Of a stretch of DNA of 64,000 nucleotides, positions 28,228 to 36,475 are shown one piece after another. The notes under the pieces are model-generated. The model saw nothing but the letters and a program-made list of their open reading frames with translations, did no database searches and was not told where the DNA came from. The position numbers and the translations under genes are program-made. Position 1 is the stretch's first letter, and every line of letters starts with the position of its first letter. This stretch comes from Kastovskya adunca ATA6-11-RM4 (GTDB lineage Bacteria > Cyanobacteriota > Cyanobacteriia > Cyanobacteriales > Coleofasciculaceae), in contig JAHHHJ010000009.1 in NCBI GenBank assembly GCA_019359445.1, positions 124,001 through 188,000 on the forward strand. Direction: 5' to 3'.

Positions 28228-29181
28228 ATGGTTAACACCGTCTTCAACCCCCATCAGCGGCTAGCTCACTTCTCCGTACCTAGCCAGTTCATTGCCAAAG
28301 GTCTTTTACTAGCAATGCTGGGGACGCTGGGAGCCTCACTTGGCGTTGCACAATTGGCTCCCCCTGCGGCGGCTCAAGAACAATCGGCTGCCGAGAACGC
28401 GGTGCAGAGGCAACTTTTAGGGCAGTGGCAAGCCAAAGACCCGACATCGGAGGAAGTCTTTACCTTTATCTTTGCCCCTGACAATAAACTGTTTGTAGTG
28501 TTACCTGCGCCTGAGGGGACTTCAGTGGCGCTTCAGGTAGAGTACGCCATCGATACCACCACCCAACCGATGCAACTAGATATCCAGCTCAGCCCTGAGC
28601 AAGTGGCGGCGACAATTTTTGAATTTACGGCTGATGGTAAGTTGCGTTTGCCTTTAGAGGGATTGGAACCGGGACAGCCTAGACAAACGGCGTTTAAACC
28701 CAACACGACACAATTTACAAAAACCTCTGAGGCAACAACCGTACCAGAAGACATCGAAGTGATCGAACTAGAAGCGGAAATTGCGAAAACGCGATCGCCC
28801 GAAGGTGAAGCCAAAAACTATATGTATGCTCTGACGATGGTGCAGCAGGCGCACTATGTGGAACAGGGAAATTTTGCCAATGCCATTGAAGATGTGAGCA
28901 TTGGGCTGAGGACAGAAACGGAGTCCTATCTCTACCAGATTGTGCCTCAACGAGACAACAAGAAAAGTGTGATGGTAACGGCAACGGCTAAGGATGCCAC
29001 ACTACCTAGCTACACTGGGGCTGTATTTGTCACTCAAGTAAACGGGAAAGAAACAACCGTTGCCCAGGTTTGCCAAACCGAGCAGCCCTCAACTTCGCCG
29101 CCTGTAATGCCTCAGGCTCCTACCAGGGGTTCTGTAGAGGTTCAGTGTCCTGTGGGTTCCAAAGCATTACAGCTACAGTGA
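28228..29181 (+). CDS. Secreted protein with type IV pilin-like G/H domain
   Basis: 317 residues. A signal peptide (about residues 1-50, ending PPAAAQEQS) precedes a beta-rich domain (AVQRQLLGQWQAKDPTSEE to about 150). Then a conserved stretch, AKNYMYALTMVQQAHYVEQG followed by NFANAIEDVSIGLRTETESY, matches the pilin-like G/H domain found in many cyanobacterial proteins. Unlike true pilins, the domain is not preceded by a prepilin cleavage motif; it sits mid-protein behind a normal signal peptide, so the protein is probably periplasmic or secreted rather than assembled into pili. Function unknown. It stands alone between the RND pump and the ABC transporter. Confidence 0.8.
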   Translation: MVNTVFNPHQRLAHFSVPSQFIAKGLLLAMLGTLGASLGVAQLAPPAAAQEQSAAENAVQRQLLGQWQAKDPTSEEVFTFIFAPDNKLFVVLPAPEGTSVALQVEYAIDTTTQPMQLDIQLSPEQVAATIFEFTADGKLRLPLEGLEPGQPRQTAFKPNTTQFTKTSEATTVPEDIEVIELEAEIAKTRSPEGEAKNYMYALTMVQQAHYVEQGNFANAIEDVSIGLRTETESYLYQIVPQRDNKKSVMVTATAKDATLPSYTGAVFVTQVNGKETTVAQVCQTEQPSTSPPVMPQAPTRGSVEVQCPVGSKALQLQ

Positions 29182-29313
29182 GGTTAACAAGCGGGCTGAA
29201 ACGGAAGTGAAAGTAGCGATCGCTGACAGCCAATCATAACAAAATGTCCAGATTAACCCATCGTTAAGGGAAGAGATTGCTACAATCTCAATTAATTTTC
29301 GTTCTTGATTGCC

Positions 29314-31275
29314 ATGACTGATCATGTTCTTGACGTTCGCAACCTGCAAGTAGAATTCCTCACTGACGCAAGACGGGTTTTGGCAGTCAACGGCATTAAC
29401 TTTACGTTGAAGCGCGGTCAAACCCTGGGAATCGTTGGCGAATCGGGTTCAGGAAAATCCGTCACTTCCTTGGCAGTTATGGGGTTAGTTCCTACCCCCG
29501 GTAGAGTAACTGACGGCGAAGTTATCTTTCACGATCTTGCCCAAGATGGCAGCCCCCTAGAACCCGTGGATCTCGTAAGGCTCACTCCGGAGCAAAAGCG
29601 CCTTTACCGGGGCGGTCAAATCTCGATGATTTTCCAGGAACCAATGAGTTCCCTTAACCCGGTCTATACCTGTGGGTTTCAGCTTACCGAAGCGATTCGC
29701 CAACACCAGAACGTTTCCCAAGCAGAAGCACGGCGACAAGCGATCGCCCGTCTTCAGGAAGTTAAACTCTTACCTAGCGATGAAGAGCTGCGCCAACGCT
29801 ACCTAGAAAACCTCCAACAGCTAGATCTCGGTCAATCTTTACCGGGAGAAAAGGAAGTTAATCATCACATTAATCAGCAAAAACTGGCAATCCTGGAACG
29901 CTATCCCCACGAACTTTCCGGCGGTCAGTTGCAACGGGTAATGATTGCCATGGCGATCTCCTGTAACCCGGATGTGTTGATTGCGGATGAACCTACAACC
30001 GCCTTGGATGTTACGGTGCAAGCCACTATTCTCGATTTGTTGCGGGAGCTGCGCGACATCCGGGGGATGTCGATGATTTTCATTACCCACGATTTGGGTG
30101 TGATTGCAGAAATTGCCGACACTGTGGCAGTGATGTATAACGGCAAAATTGTCGAAAGCGGTGATGTTTGGCAGATTTTTTCCGATCCTCAGCATCCCTA
30201 CACGAAAGGGTTACTCGCTTGTCGCCCGCGCCTCGACCAGACTCTGCCATACCTACCGACTGTGTCAGATTTCATGGAAGTTGTGACGGCAGAAAATGGG
30301 GAACAAGCTATTAAAGAAAAATCCCCTGACGTATTACCCAAAGTTACAGATGAGGGCTTAGAAATAAGGGAAAAGGTAACTGATAAACCCTCTAATGTTG
30401 TAAAAACTTCTTCCCCTTTGATCGCCGTCCGCAACCTGCAAGTCGGCTTTCCTGTCCAGGGCGTTTTTGGCGCAACTCAACGTTACATCATGGCGGTTGA
30501 TGGGGTTTCCTTTGAGGTTTATTCTGGGGAAACTTTGGGATTAGTCGGGGAGTCGGGCTGCGGGAAATCTACCCTGGCGCGGACTTTGCTGCGGCTAATT
30601 CAGCCCATCAGTGGCGAGATTCAGTTTGAAAATCAAGATGTGACTCGTCTCAAGGGGAATCGCCTGCGACAGTTGCGACGGGAGATGCAAATTGTCTTCC
30701 AAAATCCCTATAGCTCCCTCGATCCTCGGATGAAGATTGGAGAGGCGATCGCCGAACCGATGTTAATTCATCGTGTGGGAGGTAATCAAAAAGTCAGACG
30801 CGATCGCGTTGCTTATTTACTAGAGCGTGTTGGTTTAAACCCCAACTGGATAAATCGCTATCCTCACGAGTTTTCCGGCGGTCAACGTCAACGGGTATGC
30901 ATTGCCAGGGCTTTAGCCTTGAACCCGAAGTTTATCATCTGCGATGAATCTGTTTCTGCATTAGATGTATCTGTGCAGGCGCAGGTACTCAATTTGCTCA
31001 AAGAAGTACAAGCCGAATTTAATTTGACTTACATCTTTATTTCCCACGATTTGAGCGTGGTGAAATTTATGAGCGATCGCATTATGGTGATGAACAAAGG
31101 ACGGATTGAAGAAATTGGTCTGGCGGAAAATATCTACCGCGAACCGGAAAAGGAATACACCCGTCAACTGATCGCCTCGATTCCCACAGGGAGTTTGGAA
31201 CGCATCCAAGAGCAACAAGCGGGACGGGGTATTGCGCCATTATCTGCAGTCAGAGATCCCTGGGCTGTGAATTAA
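29314..31275 (+). CDS. Oligopeptide-type ABC transporter, duplicated ATPase protein
   Basis: 653 residues from the ATG at 29314; an upstream in-frame TTG adds three residues. Two nucleotide-binding domains lie in tandem, DppD-like then DppF-like. The first has Walker A GESGSGKS, signature ELSGGQLQRV and Walker B VLIADEPTTALD, with an insertion of about 50 residues (EVKLLPSDEELRQRYLENLQ region) before the signature. The second has GESGCGKS, EFSGGQRQRV and FIICDESVSALD, with the C-terminal Opp/Dpp extension. A linker of about 70 polar residues joins them. It powers import of peptides or related solutes; no permease or binding-protein gene is adjacent, so the partners lie elsewhere. Confidence 0.93.
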   Translation: MTDHVLDVRNLQVEFLTDARRVLAVNGINFTLKRGQTLGIVGESGSGKSVTSLAVMGLVPTPGRVTDGEVIFHDLAQDGSPLEPVDLVRLTPEQKRLYRGGQISMIFQEPMSSLNPVYTCGFQLTEAIRQHQNVSQAEARRQAIARLQEVKLLPSDEELRQRYLENLQQLDLGQSLPGEKEVNHHINQQKLAILERYPHELSGGQLQRVMIAMAISCNPDVLIADEPTTALDVTVQATILDLLRELRDIRGMSMIFITHDLGVIAEIADTVAVMYNGKIVESGDVWQIFSDPQHPYTKGLLACRPRLDQTLPYLPTVSDFMEVVTAENGEQAIKEKSPDVLPKVTDEGLEIREKVTDKPSNVVKTSSPLIAVRNLQVGFPVQGVFGATQRYIMAVDGVSFEVYSGETLGLVGESGCGKSTLARTLLRLIQPISGEIQFENQDVTRLKGNRLRQLRREMQIVFQNPYSSLDPRMKIGEAIAEPMLIHRVGGNQKVRRDRVAYLLERVGLNPNWINRYPHEFSGGQRQRVCIARALALNPKFIICDESVSALDVSVQAQVLNLLKEVQAEFNLTYIFISHDLSVVKFMSDRIMVMNKGRIEEIGLAENIYREPEKEYTRQLIASIPTGSLERIQEQQAGRGIAPLSAVRDPWAVN

Positions 31276-31347
31276 GGTTGCGACAGGTTAGCTAAGGTGG
31301 GAGCAGATGTGGCTATGATTGTGATTTTTTTAGAACTAACTTCTGCT

Positions 31348-31608
31348 CTAAATCTTGCCTTCAAACCGCTGGTGCCAGATGATGTTAGCCAAGACGACAA
31401 CAGCTAGAGTGATGCCTCCTCCAACCCAAGCCAGCAGGGGATTGTAACCACCACGGCTGAGGTTCTCCATCCAGAGATGGGTGAGATCGGAGGACACTAA
31501 CCGATCGGCGAGGAAGGGAGAGAGATAGATCAAAGCTGCACCAATAAGCAGCCAGCCCACCATAGAGGCGAGCAGAAAGATGGTTTTGGCGGTAGATTGG
31601 CTACCCAT
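31348..31608 (-). CDS. Small two-helix membrane protein, unknown function
   Basis: 86 residues with two hydrophobic segments, IFLLASMVGWLLIGAALIYL (about 9-30) and LLAWVGGGITLAVVVLANII (about 58-78), separated by a polar loop and ending in HQRFEGKI. I do not recognise a family. The gene is on the opposite strand to its neighbours and starts with ATG. Hydrophobic pattern and a complete frame support a real gene; nothing in context indicates its role. Confidence 0.6.
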   Translation of the reverse strand: MGSQSTAKTIFLLASMVGWLLIGAALIYLSPFLADRLVSSDLTHLWMENLSRGGYNPLLAWVGGGITLAVVVLANIIWHQRFEGKI

Positions 31609-31741
31609 GAGCGATCGCGGTAAAGAACTAAGGTTGAGATTAGCATGGGCGATGCGTTACGGCAGAATAAAGGCAATCTGTGGCAGGGGGCGATCGCCAA
31701 TTTCATAGGCTACGATTGCACGAGTAAGCTTTGATTGAACT

Positions 31742-32008
31742 ATGAAGAAGCCGGAACATCCCCTCACGGGAGAAGCACTAATTAAGGAAGTCTGTCGGCG
31801 GATTCGGGTTGCCCGTAGTTACTGGGATGCTCATAATAATGCGGCTTGTCGGGGAGAACGCGATCGCGCTTTAGCCCTTTACAATACTCTGACGAAAGAA
31901 CAAAAAGACAAGATTCCGCAGCAGTTGCGGGTGTGGCTTCGCTACCGCAGTGAAAAATACTTTGGAGAACACCGAACGCCGCCCAAGTCGAAACGAAAGT
32001 CGAAGTAG
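31742..32008 (+). CDS. Small basic conserved protein, unknown function
   Basis: 88 residues, strongly basic at the C-terminus (HRTPPKSKRKSK). The N-terminal part, EALIKEVCRRIRVARSYWDA, and the middle, ALALYNTLTKEQKDKIPQQL, look helical. It resembles short conserved cyanobacterial proteins, but I cannot assign a function. Its codon use and an internal HIP1 site match the chromosome, unlike the AT-rich genes that follow 180 bases later. Confidence 0.6.
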   Translation: MKKPEHPLTGEALIKEVCRRIRVARSYWDAHNNAACRGERDRALALYNTLTKEQKDKIPQQLRVWLRYRSEKYFGEHRTPPKSKRKSK

Positions 32009-32186
32009 TAATTTTCTTTTACGGGGTTTGGATAGGGCGATCGCACCCTTAATCAGGTCTTGCCGTCGTTCCAAGCCTCTTTTCGATTGACATAGTGAAA
32101 GCTTATAAAGTTAAGTCAATGTATAATAAATTTTGAGTAATCAAAGGCTGAAATAGCTTGCACAGAGCCTACCAACATAGCACCTG

Positions 32187-32663
32187 ATGCCTGCATACAC
32201 ACTTCCTCAATGTCCAGAACTATTATTGAGAGTAGCAGGCTCGGATTCCGATAATGCACGATATAAGGCTTTGAAGAATGTTGTTGAACTTGTTAACGCA
32301 GGCTATCTAAAAATTCAACTGCCTGAAGGCTTTAGTACATGGCAACTCATTGAAATTAAAGAGCAAGATTTAATGGCTGAAGATGAAAATAAAATCATTG
32401 AAGCTGTAAAAGTTCTTAATAAGCTTTCTGTTTCAAGGCAGAGAATGCAGGAACTCAATGAACAAGCTTTGCAAGCTCGAAGACATATAGATGTTCTCTT
32501 CACCGAGAAAATTTTAGCGAAAGAAGATTTTAAGAATATTGAGGAAGGTCTTAAGATTATCAGGGATTTTGCTCAAGTTAGTTTGCGATATAAGGAAGCA
32601 TCAACTAAAGCAGAAGAAGCTCGTTCTATACTTGACGAAGCATTGAATATATATGAAGAGTAA
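32187..32663 (+). CDS. Predicted helical/coiled-coil protein of an AT-rich two-gene unit
   Basis: 158 residues, no recognised family. After a short start (MPAYTLPQCPELLLRVAGSD) the protein is mostly charged helix, with heptad-like stretches around 75-155 (VSRQRMQELNEQALQARRHI; KEASTKAEEARSILDEALNI). No signal peptide or membrane segment. It is 20 bases upstream of the 660-residue gene on the same strand and shares its AT-rich base use and absence of HIP1 sites, so the two were probably acquired together and are co-transcribed. A structural or regulatory partner for the larger protein is inference. Confidence 0.7.
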   Translation: MPAYTLPQCPELLLRVAGSDSDNARYKALKNVVELVNAGYLKIQLPEGFSTWQLIEIKEQDLMAEDENKIIEAVKVLNKLSVSRQRMQELNEQALQARRHIDVLFTEKILAKEDFKNIEEGLKIIRDFAQVSLRYKEASTKAEEARSILDEALNIYEE

Positions 32664-32683
32664 TTTTTCAAAAAAAGAGTAGA

Positions 32684-34666
32684 ATGAAGCTAAAATATTT
32701 TTCTCAATCTTATAACATTCCAACAGCAGAGGATGAGGACTGGTTCGATCCCCAAATGTCTTCGGATACACTTTTATTTATAGATCCTTTCCTTGTTTTT
32801 GAAAGTGATATTCCTTTATTCAGCAATGCCAAAGAAAAGTTTTTTACTTTCTTTAACTCAGCTTTTGAATTAGCTCATGAGGCTGTGAACTCACGTACAG
32901 CCTATAACAAATTAAAAGCAGTACTTAAGTTTCCAGAGGTGAAAGAATTATGCTTAGGGTTCTCTGAGCGAGGAACTGCTGGATCGGGTTCTGGAGGTGG
33001 TTACTCTAAAGGTTTTGCTGATGCATTATTGAAACTGGCTTCTGCTGGTTATACAGGGCTAGATCACTTTGAAGAAATAGAAATTTTTACATTAGGTATT
33101 GGTAAGGATAGAATTAGCGATGCTACAGCAAATATTATTAAGCCTGAATTAATTGAATATACTCAACAAGTATGTAATATATTCAAGATTCCTACGATAT
33201 CTCATGTAATTGAAAATGCTGGATTTGACTATGAATACAAGCGTTGGGACAAAGGTCGAGTTTATACCCTACCAGGAAATCCTTTTTTCAATAGAGGAGA
33301 AAGGGCTGTAATCCTTGTACCCAAAGCTTTTCTTTGTGCAACTCATGCAATTGGAGCTGATGGCTTCAAGAATTATGTCCAAGACAACAAGAATGAAGAA
33401 CTAAGAGCAGATTTAAACTACGAAATTGAAAAAGAATTTAAAAAAATTAATAAGTCACATATTGTTGATTTAGCAGAAAGACATCCGAAGTGGGTTCGCG
33501 AGTATGTAGATTATGTTGAGAATGATGCAGATATAAAACCGTACGATCTTGAAGTTGACCGTGAGAACTTATATAGAAATGAAAAAAGAGCTTATTCTTT
33601 TATTATTTCTCATCCAATTGAAGTATCTGTTTCAAACAATGAAGAATTCGTTCAGTGGATCGAACTTTTAATTGATAGATTTAGATTGTTTATTGAAGAG
33701 CAAGATGGAAATAAGCTTCTATGGAATATAGTCAAAAAACCATGTAGCCAGATAGTTGACTGTCAACCTTGTAAGGAGTCTACTGCTCGAAGCGTTTTAG
33801 TTGAGATAATTTTAGGTTATTGCTCTATCAACAAAGTCAATATATCTAAAGAATCAGATTTAGGCAAAAAAATTGTTGAATTTAGCTTTTCGTCAGGATA
33901 CAAAAACCAAGCTTTGATTGAGTTAAAGCTTGCTAAAAATAGCAAAAACATTACTCAGGATGATTTGGGCAAGCTTCCAGCACATATAGAATCATATAAA
34001 ACCAATTATCGTTATTTTCTAGTTATTCCGTATACAAGAAAAGAACTTGAGTGCATAAACAAAGCTCTTACTAAAATTGAAGCTATAAGCTTTGGAGAAC
34101 TCGCGTTTAAATTTTTTGTTGTTGATGCGACTTTAGATCAACCAAATATTTCTTTTGCACCCTCAGAATCTAAGCAAATGTCAAATGATCGTCTTCGTGC
34201 AGTTGAAAAGAATCTAGAACTTCTTCGCAAGCAGATAGAAGGTAGGGAAGAGGCTAAAAGTATAGCTCCCTTCGAGGAAAAAACTCGTATCGAATTAGGA
34301 ATTCAGAAGCTACGTGAGGAGATGCGTCCTTTTGAGGAAGAATACTGGCGGCTTCTAGCGGTACGCTCAACCCAGGTGGAAATTGCTGAACCAGAAGCAG
34401 AACTCGTAGTTGCAGAACTCGTAGAGCAAGTGGGGCAACTGCAAAATAGCAGCCAGTATCCTAATGGAGTACTTCAGCTTTTGCAGAAGATTTACATTGA
34501 AGTGAGTAAACCGGGTACACCTGCTGCCGCAAAGCTAAAGGGCGCAGTGTCAATGTTTCCACCATTTGTGAGCTTAGGCTACGAAGCAGAAATTGACATT
34601 GAAAGCTTTTTTCGTACCCATATGCCGACCTTTACTCAGTGGTACAAGAATTTAGCGAAAAAGTGA
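32684..34666 (+). CDS. Large protein with putative PD-(D/E)XK nuclease core, possible defence gene
   Basis: 660 residues. The N-terminus (KLKYFSQSYNIPTAEDEDWF, then DTLLFIDPFLVFES) and a GTAGSGSGGGYSKGFADALL segment belong to a type I associate, from memory, with unnamed proteins near defence loci. Around 390-450, FSFSSGYKNQALIELKLAKN followed by LPAHIESYKTNYRYFLVIPY fits the beta-hairpin E-x-K core of PD-(D/E)XK nucleases, with Glu and Lys in IELKL. A coiled coil (about 500-565) precedes a C-terminal module (KLKGAVSMFPPFVSLGYEAE...FFRTHMPTFTQWYKNL) similar to tails on other cyanobacterial accessory proteins. The gene is AT-rich and lacks GCGATCGC, unlike its surroundings. It is the second gene of a two-gene unit. 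The nuclease call is inference. Confidence 0.75.
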   Translation: MKLKYFSQSYNIPTAEDEDWFDPQMSSDTLLFIDPFLVFESDIPLFSNAKEKFFTFFNSAFELAHEAVNSRTAYNKLKAVLKFPEVKELCLGFSERGTAGSGSGGGYSKGFADALLKLASAGYTGLDHFEEIEIFTLGIGKDRISDATANIIKPELIEYTQQVCNIFKIPTISHVIENAGFDYEYKRWDKGRVYTLPGNPFFNRGERAVILVPKAFLCATHAIGADGFKNYVQDNKNEELRADLNYEIEKEFKKINKSHIVDLAERHPKWVREYVDYVENDADIKPYDLEVDRENLYRNEKRAYSFIISHPIEVSVSNNEEFVQWIELLIDRFRLFIEEQDGNKLLWNIVKKPCSQIVDCQPCKESTARSVLVEIILGYCSINKVNISKESDLGKKIVEFSFSSGYKNQALIELKLAKNSKNITQDDLGKLPAHIESYKTNYRYFLVIPYTRKELECINKALTKIEAISFGELAFKFFVVDATLDQPNISFAPSESKQMSNDRLRAVEKNLELLRKQIEGREEAKSIAPFEEKTRIELGIQKLREEMRPFEEEYWRLLAVRSTQVEIAEPEAELVVAELVEQVGQLQNSSQYPNGVLQLLQKIYIEVSKPGTPAAAKLKGAVSMFPPFVSLGYEAEIDIESFFRTHMPTFTQWYKNLAKK

Positions 34667-34687
34667 TAAGTTAGGCAATGCTCTGCA

Positions 34688-34896
34688 TCACAGCCTTATC
34701 CCCAAAAAGAAGTGAGGCAAACGCCCTAAAAATTCCTGTTGCCATTCCAGAGTTCGAGTTGGGTTGTTGCTTGGCAGCGCACTATCGAACATACAGCCAT
34801 CTCTTCAAGGGAGATAGAATGCAAGCGATCGCGCACCGACACCGAGCGACCATTCAAATACATCACACAAACATTCGTGTCGAGCAGGTAACGCAT
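34688..34896 (-). pseudogene. vapC: vapC toxin remnant (PIN domain, frameshifted)
   Basis: Starting at ATG 34896, the frame reads MRYLLDTNVCVMYLNGRSVS and continues to EEMAVCSIV, the N-terminal strand and first acidic residue of a PIN-domain ribonuclease. It then runs out of frame and stops at 34726. In another frame the sequence resumes as SNNPTRTLEWQQEFLGRLPH, which looks like the next part of the same protein, so a small deletion with frameshift has occurred after SIV. The rest of the domain, including the other acidic residues, is missing. It begins three bases after the vapB stop. Confidence 0.8.
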
Positions 34897-34899
34897 TCT

Positions 34900-35142
34900 C
34901 TAGTCAAACGCTCCAGCAAGGTCATCATCAAGGCTCTCTGAAATTCCTGAATCATCAAGGACAATAGGATCATCAGCACAGATGCCATAGAACCGTTCTA
35001 GCGATCGCCCCGTTACTTTTGGTGATGAAACAGGCTGATAAATGACCATCACTTCCACCTCTCGTTCTGTTAGTCCAACAGGAATATCGAGATGGAGAAT
35101 GCCATCTTGCCCAACACGCTGCCGTACCTTAATACTTTCCAT
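34900..35142 (-). CDS. vapB: VapB-type antitoxin
   Basis: 80 residues: an N-terminal beta segment, MESIKVRQRVGQDGILHLDI followed by PVGLTEREVEVMVIYQP, typical of short antitoxins paired with VapC toxins in cyanobacteria, then a linker and an acidic C-terminus (DDSGISESLDDDLAGAFD) for toxin binding. The frame is intact although the toxin gene behind it is decayed. A 36-residue reading frame ends 17 bases upstream. It may still regulate its own promoter or cross-act on other VapC proteins. Confidence 0.8.
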   Translation of the reverse strand: MESIKVRQRVGQDGILHLDIPVGLTEREVEVMVIYQPVSSPKVTGRSLERFYGICADDPIVLDDSGISESLDDDLAGAFD

Positions 35143-35159
35143 CGTCGCTACCTCTGTAC

Positions 35160-35270
35160 TTACAAACTGATTTCCTCACCCAATTCTTGCAAAATTCCCT
35201 GCAATTCGGTGATGGCTGCTTCCAATTTACCGATCGCCTCCTGTGCAAGGATGGCGGGTTCAGCAACCAT
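35160..35270 (-). CDS. Short helical ORF upstream of vapB
   Basis: 36 codons from ATG 35270 with AGGA six bases before it. The product begins MVAEPAILAQEAIGKLEAAI and continues with an amphipathic helix to GEEISL. It sits 17 bases before vapB on the same strand. The ribosome site, spacing and regular helix favour translation, but so short a frame could be chance. No function known. Confidence 0.45.
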   Translation of the reverse strand: MVAEPAILAQEAIGKLEAAITELQGILQELGEEISL

Positions 35271-35284
35271 AATCCTATTAAAAA

Positions 35285-35311
35285 TTGCACTTTTGACGCA
35301 ATTTTGTGCAA
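35285..35311. promoter_or_regulatory. Inverted repeat upstream of the vapB operon
   Basis: TTGCAC (35285-35290) and GTGCAA (35306-35311) form an inverted repeat with 15 bases between, in AT-rich sequence just before the first ATG of the vapB unit. It could be the antitoxin's autoregulatory operator. The evidence is symmetry and position only. Confidence 0.3.
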
Positions 35312-35488
35312 AATCAAAAATCACTTTAATCTAATCATGAAAAACTTATTAATCAACTCTTCTCTTAACATTTATCACTATTCAGAAAAACTACTGGTTA
35401 TATTAATTGCATCGCTGCTCCGGAATGGGGACACTTTCCGGGGAAGCATAACTGTGCACTCTGGTTTTTCTCTTAGTCACTAAAAATT

Positions 35489-36271
35489 ATGAACAACAGA
35501 TTTTCCAAAGCCCTAGGTTTCGGTCTCTTTTCCCTCCTGCTCTTGATAACCAGTTGTTCTGAGGCTACCAATACTGAACAGCCAGCCTCTACCACGGTTG
35601 AATCTGAGCAAGCTGTTATTCAACAAGAGCCATCTGCATCGAGCCAGAGCCTTGCCCCCGGAGACTATTGCTTTAAAATTGCTGAAGAGACTATCACTGG
35701 CTCCACTCGATTAAGCATTGCCTCAGACAATCGCGTCACTGGAACCGGTGAAGCAGTGATTCGCAATGAGAAGGAAGGCTACTTCACTTCTTATCAGCAA
35801 GTGCTTAAAGGTACATTATCTGGCGAGCAATTGAAGCTAGATGTGACCACGGATATCGAAAACGATACTCAAAGCTCCCAGGAAACCTGGAAGTTAACTG
35901 AAAATACCTTAGATACGGATAGAAATATATATCAAAAAGTTGACTGTTCTGCTTTAAATTCTGATCAAAGCAATGGTGACCGTCGCCTGAGTTTTGCTTC
36001 TGGTAGTAATTCTGCGGTTGTTGAAAATGCGGTTGTGCGTGGCGATAGAGATACCTATCTGCTAAATGCTAGAGCCAATCAAAAAATGGCTCTCAACATT
36101 ACGTCTGTTGAGAATAATGCTGTGTTTGATGTCGTTGCTCCCAATGGTGAGACGCTCAAGCAAGAAGCAACCAACTCAAGCCTTGTCTTGCCCGCAACTG
36201 GGGATTATTCGGTGGTTGTCGGTGGCACTCGTGGCAACGCTACTTACAAACTGCAAGTCGAGATCAACTAA
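35489..36271 (+). CDS. Lipoprotein with PPC-like C-terminal domain
   Basis: 260 residues. The signal sequence has lipobox LLITSC (Cys near 23), followed by a Ser/Thr/Gln-rich linker (about 25-55). A beta domain (PGDYCFKIAEETITGSTRLS to about 150) contains two cysteines. The C-terminal part, VVENAVVRGDRDTYLLNARA to YSVVVGGTRGNATYKLQVEI, is a pre-peptidase C-terminal (PPC)-like beta sandwich. It is probably anchored in the outer or plasma membrane facing the periplasm. Function is unknown. A similar PPC-like segment occurs in the kinase at 45699-47633. Confidence 0.8.
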   Translation: MNNRFSKALGFGLFSLLLLITSCSEATNTEQPASTTVESEQAVIQQEPSASSQSLAPGDYCFKIAEETITGSTRLSIASDNRVTGTGEAVIRNEKEGYFTSYQQVLKGTLSGEQLKLDVTTDIENDTQSSQETWKLTENTLDTDRNIYQKVDCSALNSDQSNGDRRLSFASGSNSAVVENAVVRGDRDTYLLNARANQKMALNITSVENNAVFDVVAPNGETLKQEATNSSLVLPATGDYSVVVGGTRGNATYKLQVEIN

Positions 36272-36475
36272 TGCCATAGAATGTGCTGCCCAAAACATCA
36301 GTTTGGGAGTGCTGGCTGCTACAGTGCGATCGCCACTTCTGGGAGAGGAGCGCGATCGCCAACAAGACTATCCTCAAAACACCTTTGCCTGACATTCAGT
36401 AGTGAATTTTGCCAGATCTGTTCTTCTTCTCGCCCTAGTCGAAAAGGGTTGGGGAGGCTCTAACGACTAACTACC

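Noticed and set aside
32742-32758. GGTTCGATCCCC as a tRNA T-arm
   Set aside because: No acceptor or anticodon arms around it, and it lies inside a coding frame.
34678-34941. Plus-strand open frame of 87 codons
   Set aside because: It is the complement of the vapC remnant and vapB end, whose minus-strand reading has clear family similarity.
35336-35483. 48-codon frame before the lipoprotein gene
   Set aside because: No convincing ribosome site or family; its position is better read as the promoter/leader of the lipoprotein.
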